64,000 nucleotides of DNA, from assembly GCA_041650805.1 (NCBI GenBank), contig JBAZKM010000006.1, positions 105,069 through 169,068 on the forward strand, given 5' to 3'. The translations under genes were made by a program, and so were the position numbers. Of this stretch, positions 61,201 to 64,000 are shown piece after piece; position 1 is the stretch's first letter; the number at the start of each line of letters is the position of its first letter. Origin of the DNA: Candidatus Omnitrophota bacterium. Its GTDB lineage: Bacteria > Omnitrophota > Gorgyraeia > 2-01-FULL-45-10. The notes under the pieces were generated by a model that did no database searches, was not told the origin of the DNA, and saw only the letters and a program-made list of their open reading frames with translations.

Positions 61201-64000
61201 CATATCGAGCGAGGCGAAGGTGAGGGTAGTCACACAGGAGAACGCCTCCACCATAGACGTCAACGACACCTCCAACGCCACGTTCAAGATAATAGGTAAC
61301 GTCACACTGACCCAGCCGAACGGCGGGCAGCTCTGGTACGTCAATGAGTCGAAAGAGATAAAGTGGAACTCGAACGGTACATTCCCTGTCAGGATAGAGT
61401 ACTCCAACGACTCGGGCAGTTCCAACTGGACGCTCATAAACAACACCGTCACAAGCGTGCCGGGGGTCAATACCTATAACTGGACCGTCCCGAACGATAA
61501 CTCCGAGGGATGCATAGTTAAGGTCTCCGATAACAGGTCTGTCTTCCAGTCGCTCGTAAAAGGTCAGTCGGCCGCCGTATTCTCCATAAGGCCCATAATA
61601 ACCGTAACCCAGCCGGCGGCCGGACAGAACGTGATAGCCCATTCGATCGATACTGCCATACGCTGGAACTACACAGGTACGGCATTCGGCGATGTGAAGG
61701 TGCAGTACTCCACCACAGGGGTCGCCCCGTGGACCGATATAGCCACGGTTAACGTATCGAACGGCTCCAACTATCTATGGCCGGAAGTGCCCGTTACGAC
61801 CTCATCCACCACCAAGATACGCGTCTACGACACCGGTAACGAGAACGTCACCAACACCTCCGGCACGTTCAATATAGTAGGTTCCCTCATGGTGACCTCC
61901 CCGAACGGCGGGGAGAACTGGACCGCCGGATCCTCGAGGCAGGTAGGCTGGACGAGGTACGCCGTATCGACTCTCAACATAAGCTACTCCACCAATAACG
62001 GCTCCACATGGAACAACATAAACAGTTCTTTCGACACGACGACCAATACCACCTGCTCATGGGATATCTCAACAGATGCCGTCCTCTCCAACCTGACGAT
62101 AGTGAGGATACAGGATACGTCGAACCCCGATAACGTCAGCGACATATCGAATAATACCTTCAACCTGACGCCCGACTTCAACATACTCCATCCCGAGACG
62201 CAGTCGGACCTGGTGACGGCAGAGGAGACCTACTACATATCGTGGTCAAAGACAGGTATCGGCCTTGATCAGGTAAAACTGGAATATTCGACCGATACAG
62301 GAGGCACATGGAATAACGTCGACGCCAACGCCACGGTATCGAATAACGGTAACTACACATGGGTATCGGTGAACGGCACGGTGCTTGCGGATACGTGTCT
62401 GGTCAGGGTGAGCGACCCCAATAAGCCGACGGTCAACTCCACTTCGAACGCCACATTCCCGATCAAGGGTAAGGTGACCCTCACCCGTCCCAATGACGCA
62501 TCGGAGATATGGAGGATCAATACGAACCAGTCGATCACCTGGACGAAGCAGGGGAATATGTCCGGCGTCAACATCTACTACTCAATAAATAACGGTACGA
62601 ACTGGACGAAGATAAACCCCTCACCCGTTGACGCCGCGGGCGGCAACTACACCTGGGACTTGAACTCGAGCACCAACGCCTCGACCCAGGCGAAGATAAG
62701 CGTCAACTACACCGCCGATGAAGCGAACGTATCCGACTCGTCCGAGAACCCGTTCAAGGTCATACGCCTGACCGTAACGAGCCCCAATAACGGCACCGAG
62801 AACTGGAAGGCGAACTCCACGTACAAGATAACATGGACCTCCGCCAATATCGATCAGCTGAACCTGAAGTATTCCCTCAACAACGGTTCGTCGTATACGC
62901 TCATACCGGGAGCCGATAACCTGACGGCGTCAGACGGTGAATTCAACTGGTCGATAGCCAACACCATAGTGACCTCCAACAACGTCCTCGTGCTCGCCGA
63001 GGACACGGGGAACACCTCGGTCAACGACACATCGAACGCCACATTCGCCATAATACCGAACTTCACCATCACGAACCCTCAAAATGGCATACCGCTGATA
63101 GCGGAAGACCCGTACAACATCACATGGACTAAGACCGGTAACTATACGGGTAACGTGAAGCTCGAATACTCGTTAGAAGGCAATACGTCCTGGGTTGCAA
63201 TAAATAACTCCACCACATCCAACTCGCCCTACACCTGGACGGCCGTACCGGGAGATCTACTCTCCGAGGATTGTTACGTCCGCATAACCAGCTTAGCCAA
63301 TGCCAACGCCACCGATGAGTCGAACGCAGGGTTCTATATAAGAGGTAACATCACCGTCACGAGCCCCAACGGTAATGAGAATATGCAGGTGGGTAATAAG
63401 ACGAACATCACCTGGACCCGCAAAGGTAACATCACCGCCGTCCACATATACTACTCTTCGAACGACGGAGCGAACTGGACCCAGATCAAGGCGAATGCCC
63501 CGTCACCGTCCGGGTCCGGCAGTTGGGAATGGGATGTCGACCTCAACACCACTACCTCGACGCAGTGCCGGATAAATATCACCGACCCGAATAATGAGGC
63601 CAATACGTGGGACATCTCGAACACCACATTCAGCGTCATAGGGCGACTCGAGGTTACACAGCCCACAAATGGCACCACCGTGCTCAACTATCCCGGTTAC
63701 GTGAACATATCCTGGTCGAAGTACGGCGGTATATCGTACGTCCAGGTCAGGTACTCCAACGACTCCGGCGAGACGTGGCCCGACGGCAAGATCATAGCGC
63801 CGAACATATCGGCCACCGCCAGCCCTATCAACTGGACGATACCGAACGACATAAGCGCCCAGCTCAAAGTAAAGGTCATCGATACCGGTAACGCTAACGT
63901 CACCGACGACTCCAATAATACCTTCTCCATAAAGGGCGGTATCCTCCTGCTCGCACCCAACGGCAACGAGAACTGGACCGTCAACTCTACGCAGACGATA
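43199..64000 (+). CDS. Giant secreted/surface protein, Ig-like repeats saturated with N-glycosylation sequons (3' end beyond window)
   Basis: The frame stays open from TTG 43199 to the last base, 6,934 codons, and its stop is not reached. Order: signal peptide (residues 1-30, core FAIFFLIAILSLISSIL, cleavage near PPASA); a beta-rich N-terminal region (about 30-350) with repeated W/Y-x-x-x-E-F motifs; a region with YVTN/NHL beta-propeller-like units (about 360-680, e.g. NPIAVVYDPSNLAVWVANYG); then about 64 Ig-like domains of about 98 residues. Each domain follows the pattern PNGGENW...ITW...V.IYYS.NNG..W...NWT...A.IRI.D..N..DTSN.TF.I, which resembles the Kre9/Knh1-type Ig-like domain of exported bacterial proteins. 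N-X-S/T sequons are extremely dense: 21 in the 295 residues coded by 52169-53053. It is the last visible gene of the secretion locus. It is probably an extracellular fibre, adhesin or predation factor; the exact function is unknown. Confidence 0.93.
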   Translation, partial: MKSHKRFAIFFLIAILSLISSILTPPASAAQIKRVQTGDVYFDIDDTSAIVSFDAVDQTKTLVFLYPDADYTTVHLLRNTLFTSQFESDSSLVISRAAGSAGATVRYYLIEFSEGVTVQRGLSSFLAGVITNDKYRIKDIALPESVELDKSISFVDASMTQSYAYTDELALISSRIINDGATLRLERCATNDETRVITMIWQVIEFDTDTLVRQGETFIGNSATYNTSAISPVIPAGKLDKCALFYSYRANNTVNGNESLYRIDGSIQNATLVNFTRGNQTGATNTSVWVDWYVAEFQDESTFVQTNVTTLAAGETGGAVTLTNATNPARTFVRVGVAGPNTQTNTYEDDTELCPETEKLQGLAFDPSTNSIWVTGYLTDSIYKVNATTGNLTGTYPVGVNPIAVVYDPSNLAVWVANYGSNNVTKLYASNGTEIGNYSVGTKPMDIAYDYSNATTQYIWTANYGSQNVTKLYANNGTLRCTNATSQVNPTSICYDPDGKQIYVTFWSGSTGEQASRAPCYNNNVTVAWNAIDTGTTNQGQIRVRWADTKGYTGMNASSGSMWITQQRLHQCRRIYVNESGANYYPELSPIGVAWDNNTKTVWITNYASNTLSKMYPNNGTDTGPFTTIANPYDVVYAPNDTSMWVSCSGPASLQHFDTDGTLLGTYRLVNISDTIYLARQNTGCNLTAHWYVGEFSPVNIKDPNGVGEVWRVGQVKQINWTQSSDVIGHTLAISANLANSTNISNYTVINGSVPASSNNTGTFNWNVTSTIGGANSIGKLVRIGIKDTNLTARNYDVSNAPFEIKGDIPAVTAPVGGEDWRVGESHDITWTKAGDLSANNFSISLSSDGGGNWTVINNTTSGSATTYNWTIPDTAETGGSMRINVSWEGDPLNVTAMSPANFTVRAKINVTYPTTGVEWLAQSNGTITWTRNGSWSPNTVSIYYRNATGTNQLINGSVPANNSTGPNVGSYFWDNITVNASSAATRIYIESNVDSAVNSTSEAFTIFPYIEVTYPNTDDVVWNVTDSVPINWTLYGSMDTVDIWYNNSSGWSKLGDSVNASGGTWMWYNIPVSYASETAYIWVAKHTTAGAPVIPSDASNYPARIRGKISVGKPALNNIYTINSSQYINWTASGFGASEKVRIKFSPSGAMDPGNLTNLTNATTDPVANNQTWTWAAVPKNVTNVGKIRVEWTSNNSTYGDSANFSIKGSIDVNLPNTTTTYYIGSAMPINWSVPAASNGCIGAVELRYVLENGSGASTNISNGTGWWFDESGQYSWPIPESASISDAVRIKAVMANDSSNVSNLSSVPCRIMGVLNVTSPDNGTQAWKIGSTYPITWNRNGTNLGNINITFFNGSSNITIYSSYDSAVGTADWTVNNTTMGSGQRMDNVTVRIASITYPSYTYDISSAPFSIVPNIDVTWPDILNTTLYVDTNVTIQWTVLGDLDKVNVYYSQDGGSTWGSPIAEGEANDGNFTWQVPNQNIQEADSKLKICNYYYNLTPSAAGGESRSFTIKQNIEILHPNATDRPQVGQAFAIQFMPHGTVGKVNISWYNGSSWTELVNNTSTTPGIVNTFNWPEVPDEMSTAVNRIRIESETYGGVNNTSGLFPIVGYINVTEPNASYYAKAGSIASAPLRWSYSGTKVGDVYIKYSTNDGQNWTNISTVPATYGGNYTWPLVPSLKNNLTRISVTDVNDSNTTNMSERFEIIGAVTMGLPNGGETWKADSTREITWNAEAVSTVSLYYSVNNGTGWTPIPDAEGLNAGDESFNWSISNSMPITANASIRIDDSTNSTINDTSDAVFNIAPDINVLHPETQADVLIAEESGNITWTWTGDFDNITLQYSTDNGGNWSYVNPATPQVPNTGTYEWTSVNGTVISKNCLVRISHPDNVTYNSTSNATFPIRGKITLDRPNDPNEAWRMGNTYPINWTKQGNMSTVNIYYSTNDGASWARINPDAENASNGTYNWAINATTTPSSRARISVNYTADEANVSAMSAQYFRVTKLAVTAPNGGQNWRSGSTYEITWQSGNISKVNVTYSLTNGSSWFAVPNGTDINASDNSLNWTVGNTTNCSNIALIRVEDTSNATLNDTSDAFFAVIPNFTITHPRNGDPVLAGDPYNITWNKTGSNIGNVKIEYSTGGNSSWISINDSASSTSPYYWSSVSGENLSNDCYVRLTSVNNANGSNENDLAFYIRGNITLTAPIGGEDFQVGNPTNVTWTKSGNFSSVDIYYSPDNGSNISNWTKINPSPINASLGTYQWNITYSETTTTQGLIRVLNPDDGLNATYDTSSDTFNIIGTLVLNYPNDDGVVLTYDGTGSKCQVNWTRYGGIATVNLTYKNYDTNNTTVINSSVDASLQKYNWTIPDEVGTNMKVRIRDNDNDNVTDESNYSFAIKGTIQLIQPNGNENWTVNSVPKPQIQWKTRGAYPGMILIQYATDNATWKGNYTMAAGADNATVSYNWTVPDDIANTVKARVLTQVSDAKVDVNDTSDANFSIIGNISLNAPTGGQTFLYPDSATIDINWTAKGTVTPVRIEYSLDNGSNWDDITNNFTGVEGYNNYSWPTPDERSARCLIKVSDNRTAFYDHATNQSSSVFKIWPKLNLTEPVSGQNVVAHSSDTPIRWTYTGTKIKNVTIAYSTNGGTNYSAIETVAVTQNGTYVWPLVPTTTCDDNARVSITDADDANISNATPLFNIVGSILLTQPNGGENWTAGSSRQIQWTRFAVSTLNISYSTNNGGIWNDINSSYDTTTNTSISWDIPSDTAITNQAKIRIQDTANPDNVSDICDNTFNITASLNILHPETQSDVFIAEDTHYITWSKTGTGLSEVKLEYSTDSGGNWSNVNATANVDNNGNYTWVSVNGTALSDNCLVRISDPDKAEVNSTSNATFAIKGKITLTRPNDADENWRVGTAQNITWTKQGNMSSVNIYYSNNSGTSWTKVNAAPVDCAGGNYSWTINASTVPSTQAKISVNYTLDESNVSDSSTNSFNVTKLMVTSPNAGTENWKAGSTYEITWSSLAISKVNIRYSTNGGSSYTLVPGADNVTASDQSFNWTVNNTTAISNQALILVEDSSNATVNDTSNSTFNFTPDLNILHPETSGDIVIAEDPYYITWSKTGTGLSEVKLEYSTDGGGNWSNVNGTGNVDNNGNYTWTSVNGTKLSDNCLVRVSDPAKADSNSTSSSAFPIKGKITLTAPVDADENWRIGTIHNITWTKQGNMSSVNIYYSNNSGTSWTKVNAAPVDCAGGNYSWTINASTVPSTQAKISVNYTGDELNVSSASTNVFNVTKLMVTSPNAGTESWKSGATYEITWSSLAISKVNLYYSLNNGSSYTAIPDADNITASNQSFNWTINSSIQLSNQTLVLVGDSSNATVNDTSNATFSIIPDLNILHPETQSDVFIAEDTHYITWSKTGTGLSEVKLEYSTDNGGNWSNVNATANVDNNGNYTWVSVNGTALSDNCLVRVSDPSRADVNSTSNATFAIKGKVTLTRPNDADENWRVGTTQNITWTTQGNMSTVNVYYSTNGGTSWSKINPSPVNASGGNYSWAINATTTPTTNAKISVNYTLDEGNVSDSSFDSFKVTKLMVTYPNNGTEFWKAGDTYEITWSSLAISKVNVKYSLNNGSSWSLLPNGDNVTATDQSFNWTIANATQVSNNASILIEDISNATVNDTSNATFAIIPNLTITHPQSGDPVRAEDPYNINWTKTGTVIGNVKLEYSINGNTSWVSINDSTSSNPPYNWDPVPADALSEDCYVRITSLGNANATDESNTAFYIRGNITVNAPNGDENIPVGNKTNVTWSRKGSITSVNIYYSSDNGANWTQIKSNAPSGATGSWEWNIDNNTTTSTQCLINITDPNNEANVWDSSNNTFNIIGRLEMTYPANNTTVITYPGYANLTWNKYGGIQYLQVRYSNDGGETWPDSKIITNNTSASGSPLNWTIVNDMSAEVKIKVTDKDNANVTAESNDTFSIKGSILVISPNGNENITVNTTHIIQWKTRGTYIQPILLQYSIDNGSNWTDIDTAFAGGDDEVKNYSWSVPNNITDVAKVRVLTQENVSTIDVTDISNATLKIIGNVSIVQPNGGQIWYYNDSQQITWNSKGTFPVRIEYSNDSGVSNWTVVNNTFTSNPGFNAYNWTIPDDNSESCLVKVSDNRTVFQALATDTSNATFSIRPVIDVTQPVSSQNVVAHSNDTAIRWTHTGSTIGNVKVQYSLAGTAPWTDIATVDVANGSNYVWPLVPSSTASGAKIQVYDVNNANVTNTSEAFNIIGSLLLTQPNGGENWTAGSSRQVQWTRYAVDTLNISYSTNNGSTWNDINSSYDTTTNTSISWDIPADTAINSQAKVRIQDTDDPTNVSDISNDTFNITADFNILHPETQSDIFIAEETHYITWSKTGSGLSNVTLEYSTDGGAVWHDVDENSSTVDNNGNYTWESVNGTILSNDCRIRVTDPNKPEINSTSNTSFIIRGKVDLTRPDDANENWRVGGTYPITWTKKGNVTNLNIYYSSNGGTSWSKINPNPIDASLGIYNWTINATTTPTTSAKISVNYTLDEANVSDSSFDSFKVTKLLVTYPNNGTEFWKAGDTYEITWQSASISKVNVKYSLNNGSSWSLLPNGDNVTATDQSFNWSIGNNTVVSNNALIFIEDTTNSSVNDTSNATFAIIPNLTITHPQNGDPVIGEDPYNITWTKSGNYTGNVKLEYSTGGNTSWTSINNSTSSTSPYTWNPVPGEVLSEDCYVRITGLDNANATDESNAAFYIRGNITVTSPNGADNLQVMTPFNITWSRKGNITSVNIYYSSDNGANWTQIKSNAPSGATGSWEWNVSVNTTTSTQALINITDSNNEANTWDVSNQTFSVMGKLDISYPNNATDVLNYPAYANITWSKYGGISYVQVRYSNDSGETWPDGKIIAANISATASPLNWTVPNDISANLKMKILDTGNINVTDESNSTFSVKGGIMIVAPNGNENWTVNSTQTIQWKTTGTYIQPILLQYSDNNGTNWTDIDTALPGGDAEVKNLSWTIPNNISSEVKVRAVTQENASTIDVNDTSNATFKIIGNVTITQPNGGQFWYVNESKEIKWNSNGTFPVRIEYSNDSGVSNWTLINNTVTSVPGVNTYNWTVPNDNSEGCIVRVSDNRTIFQTLARDISDAVFSIRPIITVTQPVAGQNVIAYSTDTAIRWNYTGTAFGDVKVQYSTTGVAPWTDIATVNVSNGSNYIWPEVPIVTSSTTKIRVYDTGNENVTNTSGTFNIVGSLMLTSPNGGENWTAGSSRQVQWTRYAVSTLNISYSTNNGSTWNNINDSFDTTTNTTCSWDISTDATLSNLTIVRIQDADNPDNVSDISNNTFNLTPDFNILHPETQSDLVTAEETYYISWSKTGTGLSQVKLEYSTDTGGTWNNVDANATVSNNGNYTWVSVNGTVLADTCLVRVSDPNKPTVNSTSNATFPIKGKVTLTRPNDASEIWRINTNQSITWTKQGNMSGVNIYYSINNGTNWTKINPSPVDAAGGNYTWDLNSSTNASTQAKISVNYTADEANVSDSSENPFKVIRLTVTSPNNGTENWKANSTYKITWTSANIDQLNLKYSLNNGSSYTLIPGADNLTASDGEFNWSIANTIVTSNNVLVLAEDTGNTSVNDTSNATFAIIPNFTITNPQNGIPLIAEDPYNITWTKTGNYTGSVKLEYSLEGNTSWVSINDSASSNSPYTWTAVPGDLLSEDCYVRITSLANANATDESNAGFYIRGNITVTSPNGDENLQVGNSTNITWTRKGNITAVHIYYSSNDGANWTQIKANAPSPSGSGSWEWDVDLNTTTSTQCRINITDPNNEANTWDISNQTFSVMGKLEVTQPTNASVVLNYPGYTNITWNKYGGISYVQVRYSNDSGETWPDAKIIANNTSATASPLNWTIPNDISAQLFIRVIDKGNANVTDDSNNTFSIKGGILLLAPNGNENWTVNSTQTIQWRTTGTYIQPILLQYSDNNGTNWTDIDTALPGGDTEVKNYTWTIPNNISSEAKVRVVTQENASTIDVNDTSNATFKIIGNVTLTQPNGGQLWYVNESKEIKWNSNGTFPVRIEYSNDSGSSNWTLINNTVTSVPGVNTYNWTVPNDNSEGCIVKVSDNRSVFQSLVKGQSAAVFSIRPIITVTQPAAGQNVIAHSIDTAIRWNYTGTAFGDVKVQYSTTGVAPWTDIATVNVSNGSNYLWPEVPVTTSSTTKIRVYDTGNENVTNTSGTFNIVGSLMVTSPNGGENWTAGSSRQVGWTRYAVSTLNISYSTNNGSTWNNINSSFDTTTNTTCSWDISTDAVLSNLTIVRIQDTSNPDNVSDISNNTFNLTPDFNILHPETQSDLVTAEETYYISWSKTGIGLDQVKLEYSTDTGGTWNNVDANATVSNNGNYTWVSVNGTVLADTCLVRVSDPNKPTVNSTSNATFPIKGKVTLTRPNDASEIWRINTNQSITWTKQGNMSGVNIYYSINNGTNWTKINPSPVDAAGGNYTWDLNSSTNASTQAKISVNYTADEANVSDSSENPFKVIRLTVTSPNNGTENWKANSTYKITWTSANIDQLNLKYSLNNGSSYTLIPGADNLTASDGEFNWSIANTIVTSNNVLVLAEDTGNTSVNDTSNATFAIIPNFTITNPQNGIPLIAEDPYNITWTKTGNYTGNVKLEYSLEGNTSWVAINNSTTSNSPYTWTAVPGDLLSEDCYVRITSLANANATDESNAGFYIRGNITVTSPNGNENMQVGNKTNITWTRKGNITAVHIYYSSNDGANWTQIKANAPSPSGSGSWEWDVDLNTTTSTQCRINITDPNNEANTWDISNTTFSVIGRLEVTQPTNGTTVLNYPGYVNISWSKYGGISYVQVRYSNDSGETWPDGKIIAPNISATASPINWTIPNDISAQLKVKVIDTGNANVTDDSNNTFSIKGGILLLAPNGNENWTVNSTQTI
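44282..45240 (+). repeat. Beta-propeller-like repeats in the giant protein
   Basis: About five to six units of roughly 40 residues with the motif (D/G)P..I.YDPS...VWVANY.S..V.K..A.NGT. Examples are GLAFDPSTNSIWVTGYLTD, IAVVYDPSNLAVWVANYGS, MDIAYDYSNATTQYIWTANY and IGVAWDNNTKTVWITNYAS. This is the pattern of YVTN/NHL propeller blades. A different segment (about 44,760-44,940) interrupts the blades. Confidence 0.7.
45294..48322 (+). repeat. First ten Ig-like domains, diverged
   Basis: Ten domains of about 100 residues whose starts read, in order, IKDPNGVGEVW, PAVTAPVGGEDW, INVTYPTTGVEW, IEVTYPNTDDVVW, ISVGKPALNN, IDVNLPNTTT, LNVTSPDNGTQAW, IDVTWPDILN, IEILHPNATD and INVTEPNASY. They keep the fold pattern and sequons but differ strongly from one another and from the later super-units. 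Confidence 0.8.
48323..51283 (+). repeat. Ten-domain super-unit, diverged copy
   Basis: A 2,961-base unit with ten domains in the same order as the later copies: LPNGGETW, LHPETQAD, DRPNDPNEAW, TAPNGGQNW, THPRNGDP, TAPIGGEDF, NYPNDDG, QPNGNENW, APTGGQTF, EPVSGQNV. The order is shared with the units after 51284, while the sequences differ considerably. Confidence 0.85.
51578..54232 (+). repeat. Tandem triplication of an 885-bp, three-domain unit
   Basis: Three copies (51578-52462, 52463-53347, 53348-54232) each encode domains 2-3-4 of the super-unit: NILHPET..., GK(I/V)TLT.P.DADENW... and KLMVT.PN.GTE.W.... The matching anchor (CATCCTCCA or its variant) is at 51586, 52471 and 53356, 885 bases apart. 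This makes the surrounding super-unit (51284-55993) 4,710 bases long instead of about 2,940. Confidence 0.9.
55994..64000 (+). repeat. Tandem 2,943-bp super-repeats (two full copies and a partial third)
   Basis: Copies at 55994-58936, 58937-61879 and 61880-64000 (cut by the window). The Trp codon of the first domain's GGENW is at 56033, 58976 and 61919, exactly 2,943 bases apart (981 residues, ten domains). The second and third copies are nearly identical: I find no difference over about 720 bases (59456-60180 against 62399-63123). The copies before 55994 are more diverged. Confidence 0.93.

Noticed and set aside
43314..63984. Many open frames of 60-275 codons on the minus strand and in other plus frames across the giant gene
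   Set aside because: They recur at the repeat spacing, have no consistent ribosome-binding sites and lie opposite or within one continuous, domain-structured frame. They are shadows of the repeats.
51578..64000. CRISPR-like or satellite array
   Set aside because: Repeats are 885 and 2,943 bases long, in frame and protein-coding, without short direct repeats and unique spacers.

Overview
The window looks like a chromosomal segment of an uncultured Gram-negative bacterium, most likely Candidatus Omnitrophota (Omnitrophica/OP3) or a close relative. This is inference from gene content: an outer-membrane secretin, an OprB-like porin and AsmA-type proteins (double membrane), a bacterial STT3-type oligosaccharyltransferase, a run of B12-binding radical SAM proteins beside polyprenyl-type glycosyltransferases, and a giant secreted protein gene. 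Codon use favours ATA and AGG/AGA throughout, and I see no abrupt compositional break. There are no rRNA or tRNA genes, insertion sequences, phage genes or CRISPR arrays that I could find. Genes are closely packed; the longest gap outside the giant gene is about 150 bases.

Region by region. 1-1332: the end of an energy-converting hydrogenase-related complex (large subunit cut by the window edge, then the FeS small subunit). 1485-5351: thiM, a membrane histidine kinase and a small AsmA-like protein. 5378-7868: a zinc-type ABC importer (znuA-znuC-znuB). 7892-12569: a nickel regulon, with NikR behind a dyad operator, an OprB-like porin and an ECF-type importer (NikM-NikN-NikQ-NikO) whose ATPase has a His-rich tail. 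12581-15049: an arsenic-type operon (DUF134 HTH protein, DUF318/ArsP-like permease, thioredoxin-like protein, ArsM) behind a strong promoter and a perfect inverted repeat. 15083-18880: an orphan membrane sensor, an unknown secreted protein and a large AsmA-like protein. 18906-20949 (minus strand): a sugar O-methyltransferase-like protein and a radical SAM protein. 20998-25914: der, then a signalling set (receiver, MORN-repeat protein, histidine kinase, receiver).

25943-36566 is a glycan cluster: an STT3/PglB/AglB-type oligosaccharyltransferase with its catalytic motifs, a DPM1-like glycosyltransferase, a PMT/ArnT-like membrane glycosyltransferase, another GT2 enzyme and three B12-type radical SAM proteins. 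36581-43156 starts at a clear sigma-70 promoter and encodes a reduced type II secretion-like module (ExeA-like ATPase, GspC-like, GspD secretin, coiled-coil TPR protein, SurA-like chaperone) and two small exported proteins. The SurA-like gene has an array of 7-bp repeats inside its signal-peptide region.

43199-64000 is one uninterrupted reading frame of at least 6,934 codons that runs off the window. It has a TTG start with a good Shine-Dalgarno sequence, a Sec signal peptide, an N-terminal region with beta-propeller-like repeats, and then about 64 Ig-like domains of about 98 residues. These domains are arranged in a hierarchy: a ten-domain super-unit of about 2.94 kb is tandemly repeated, with an 885-bp three-domain triplication inside one unit. 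Every domain is packed with N-X-S/T sequons (21 in one 295-residue stretch), while the porin in this window has none in 466 residues. The main hypothesis from the window is therefore a bacterial N-glycosylation and secretion locus dedicated to a giant, densely glycosylated surface or secreted fibre.
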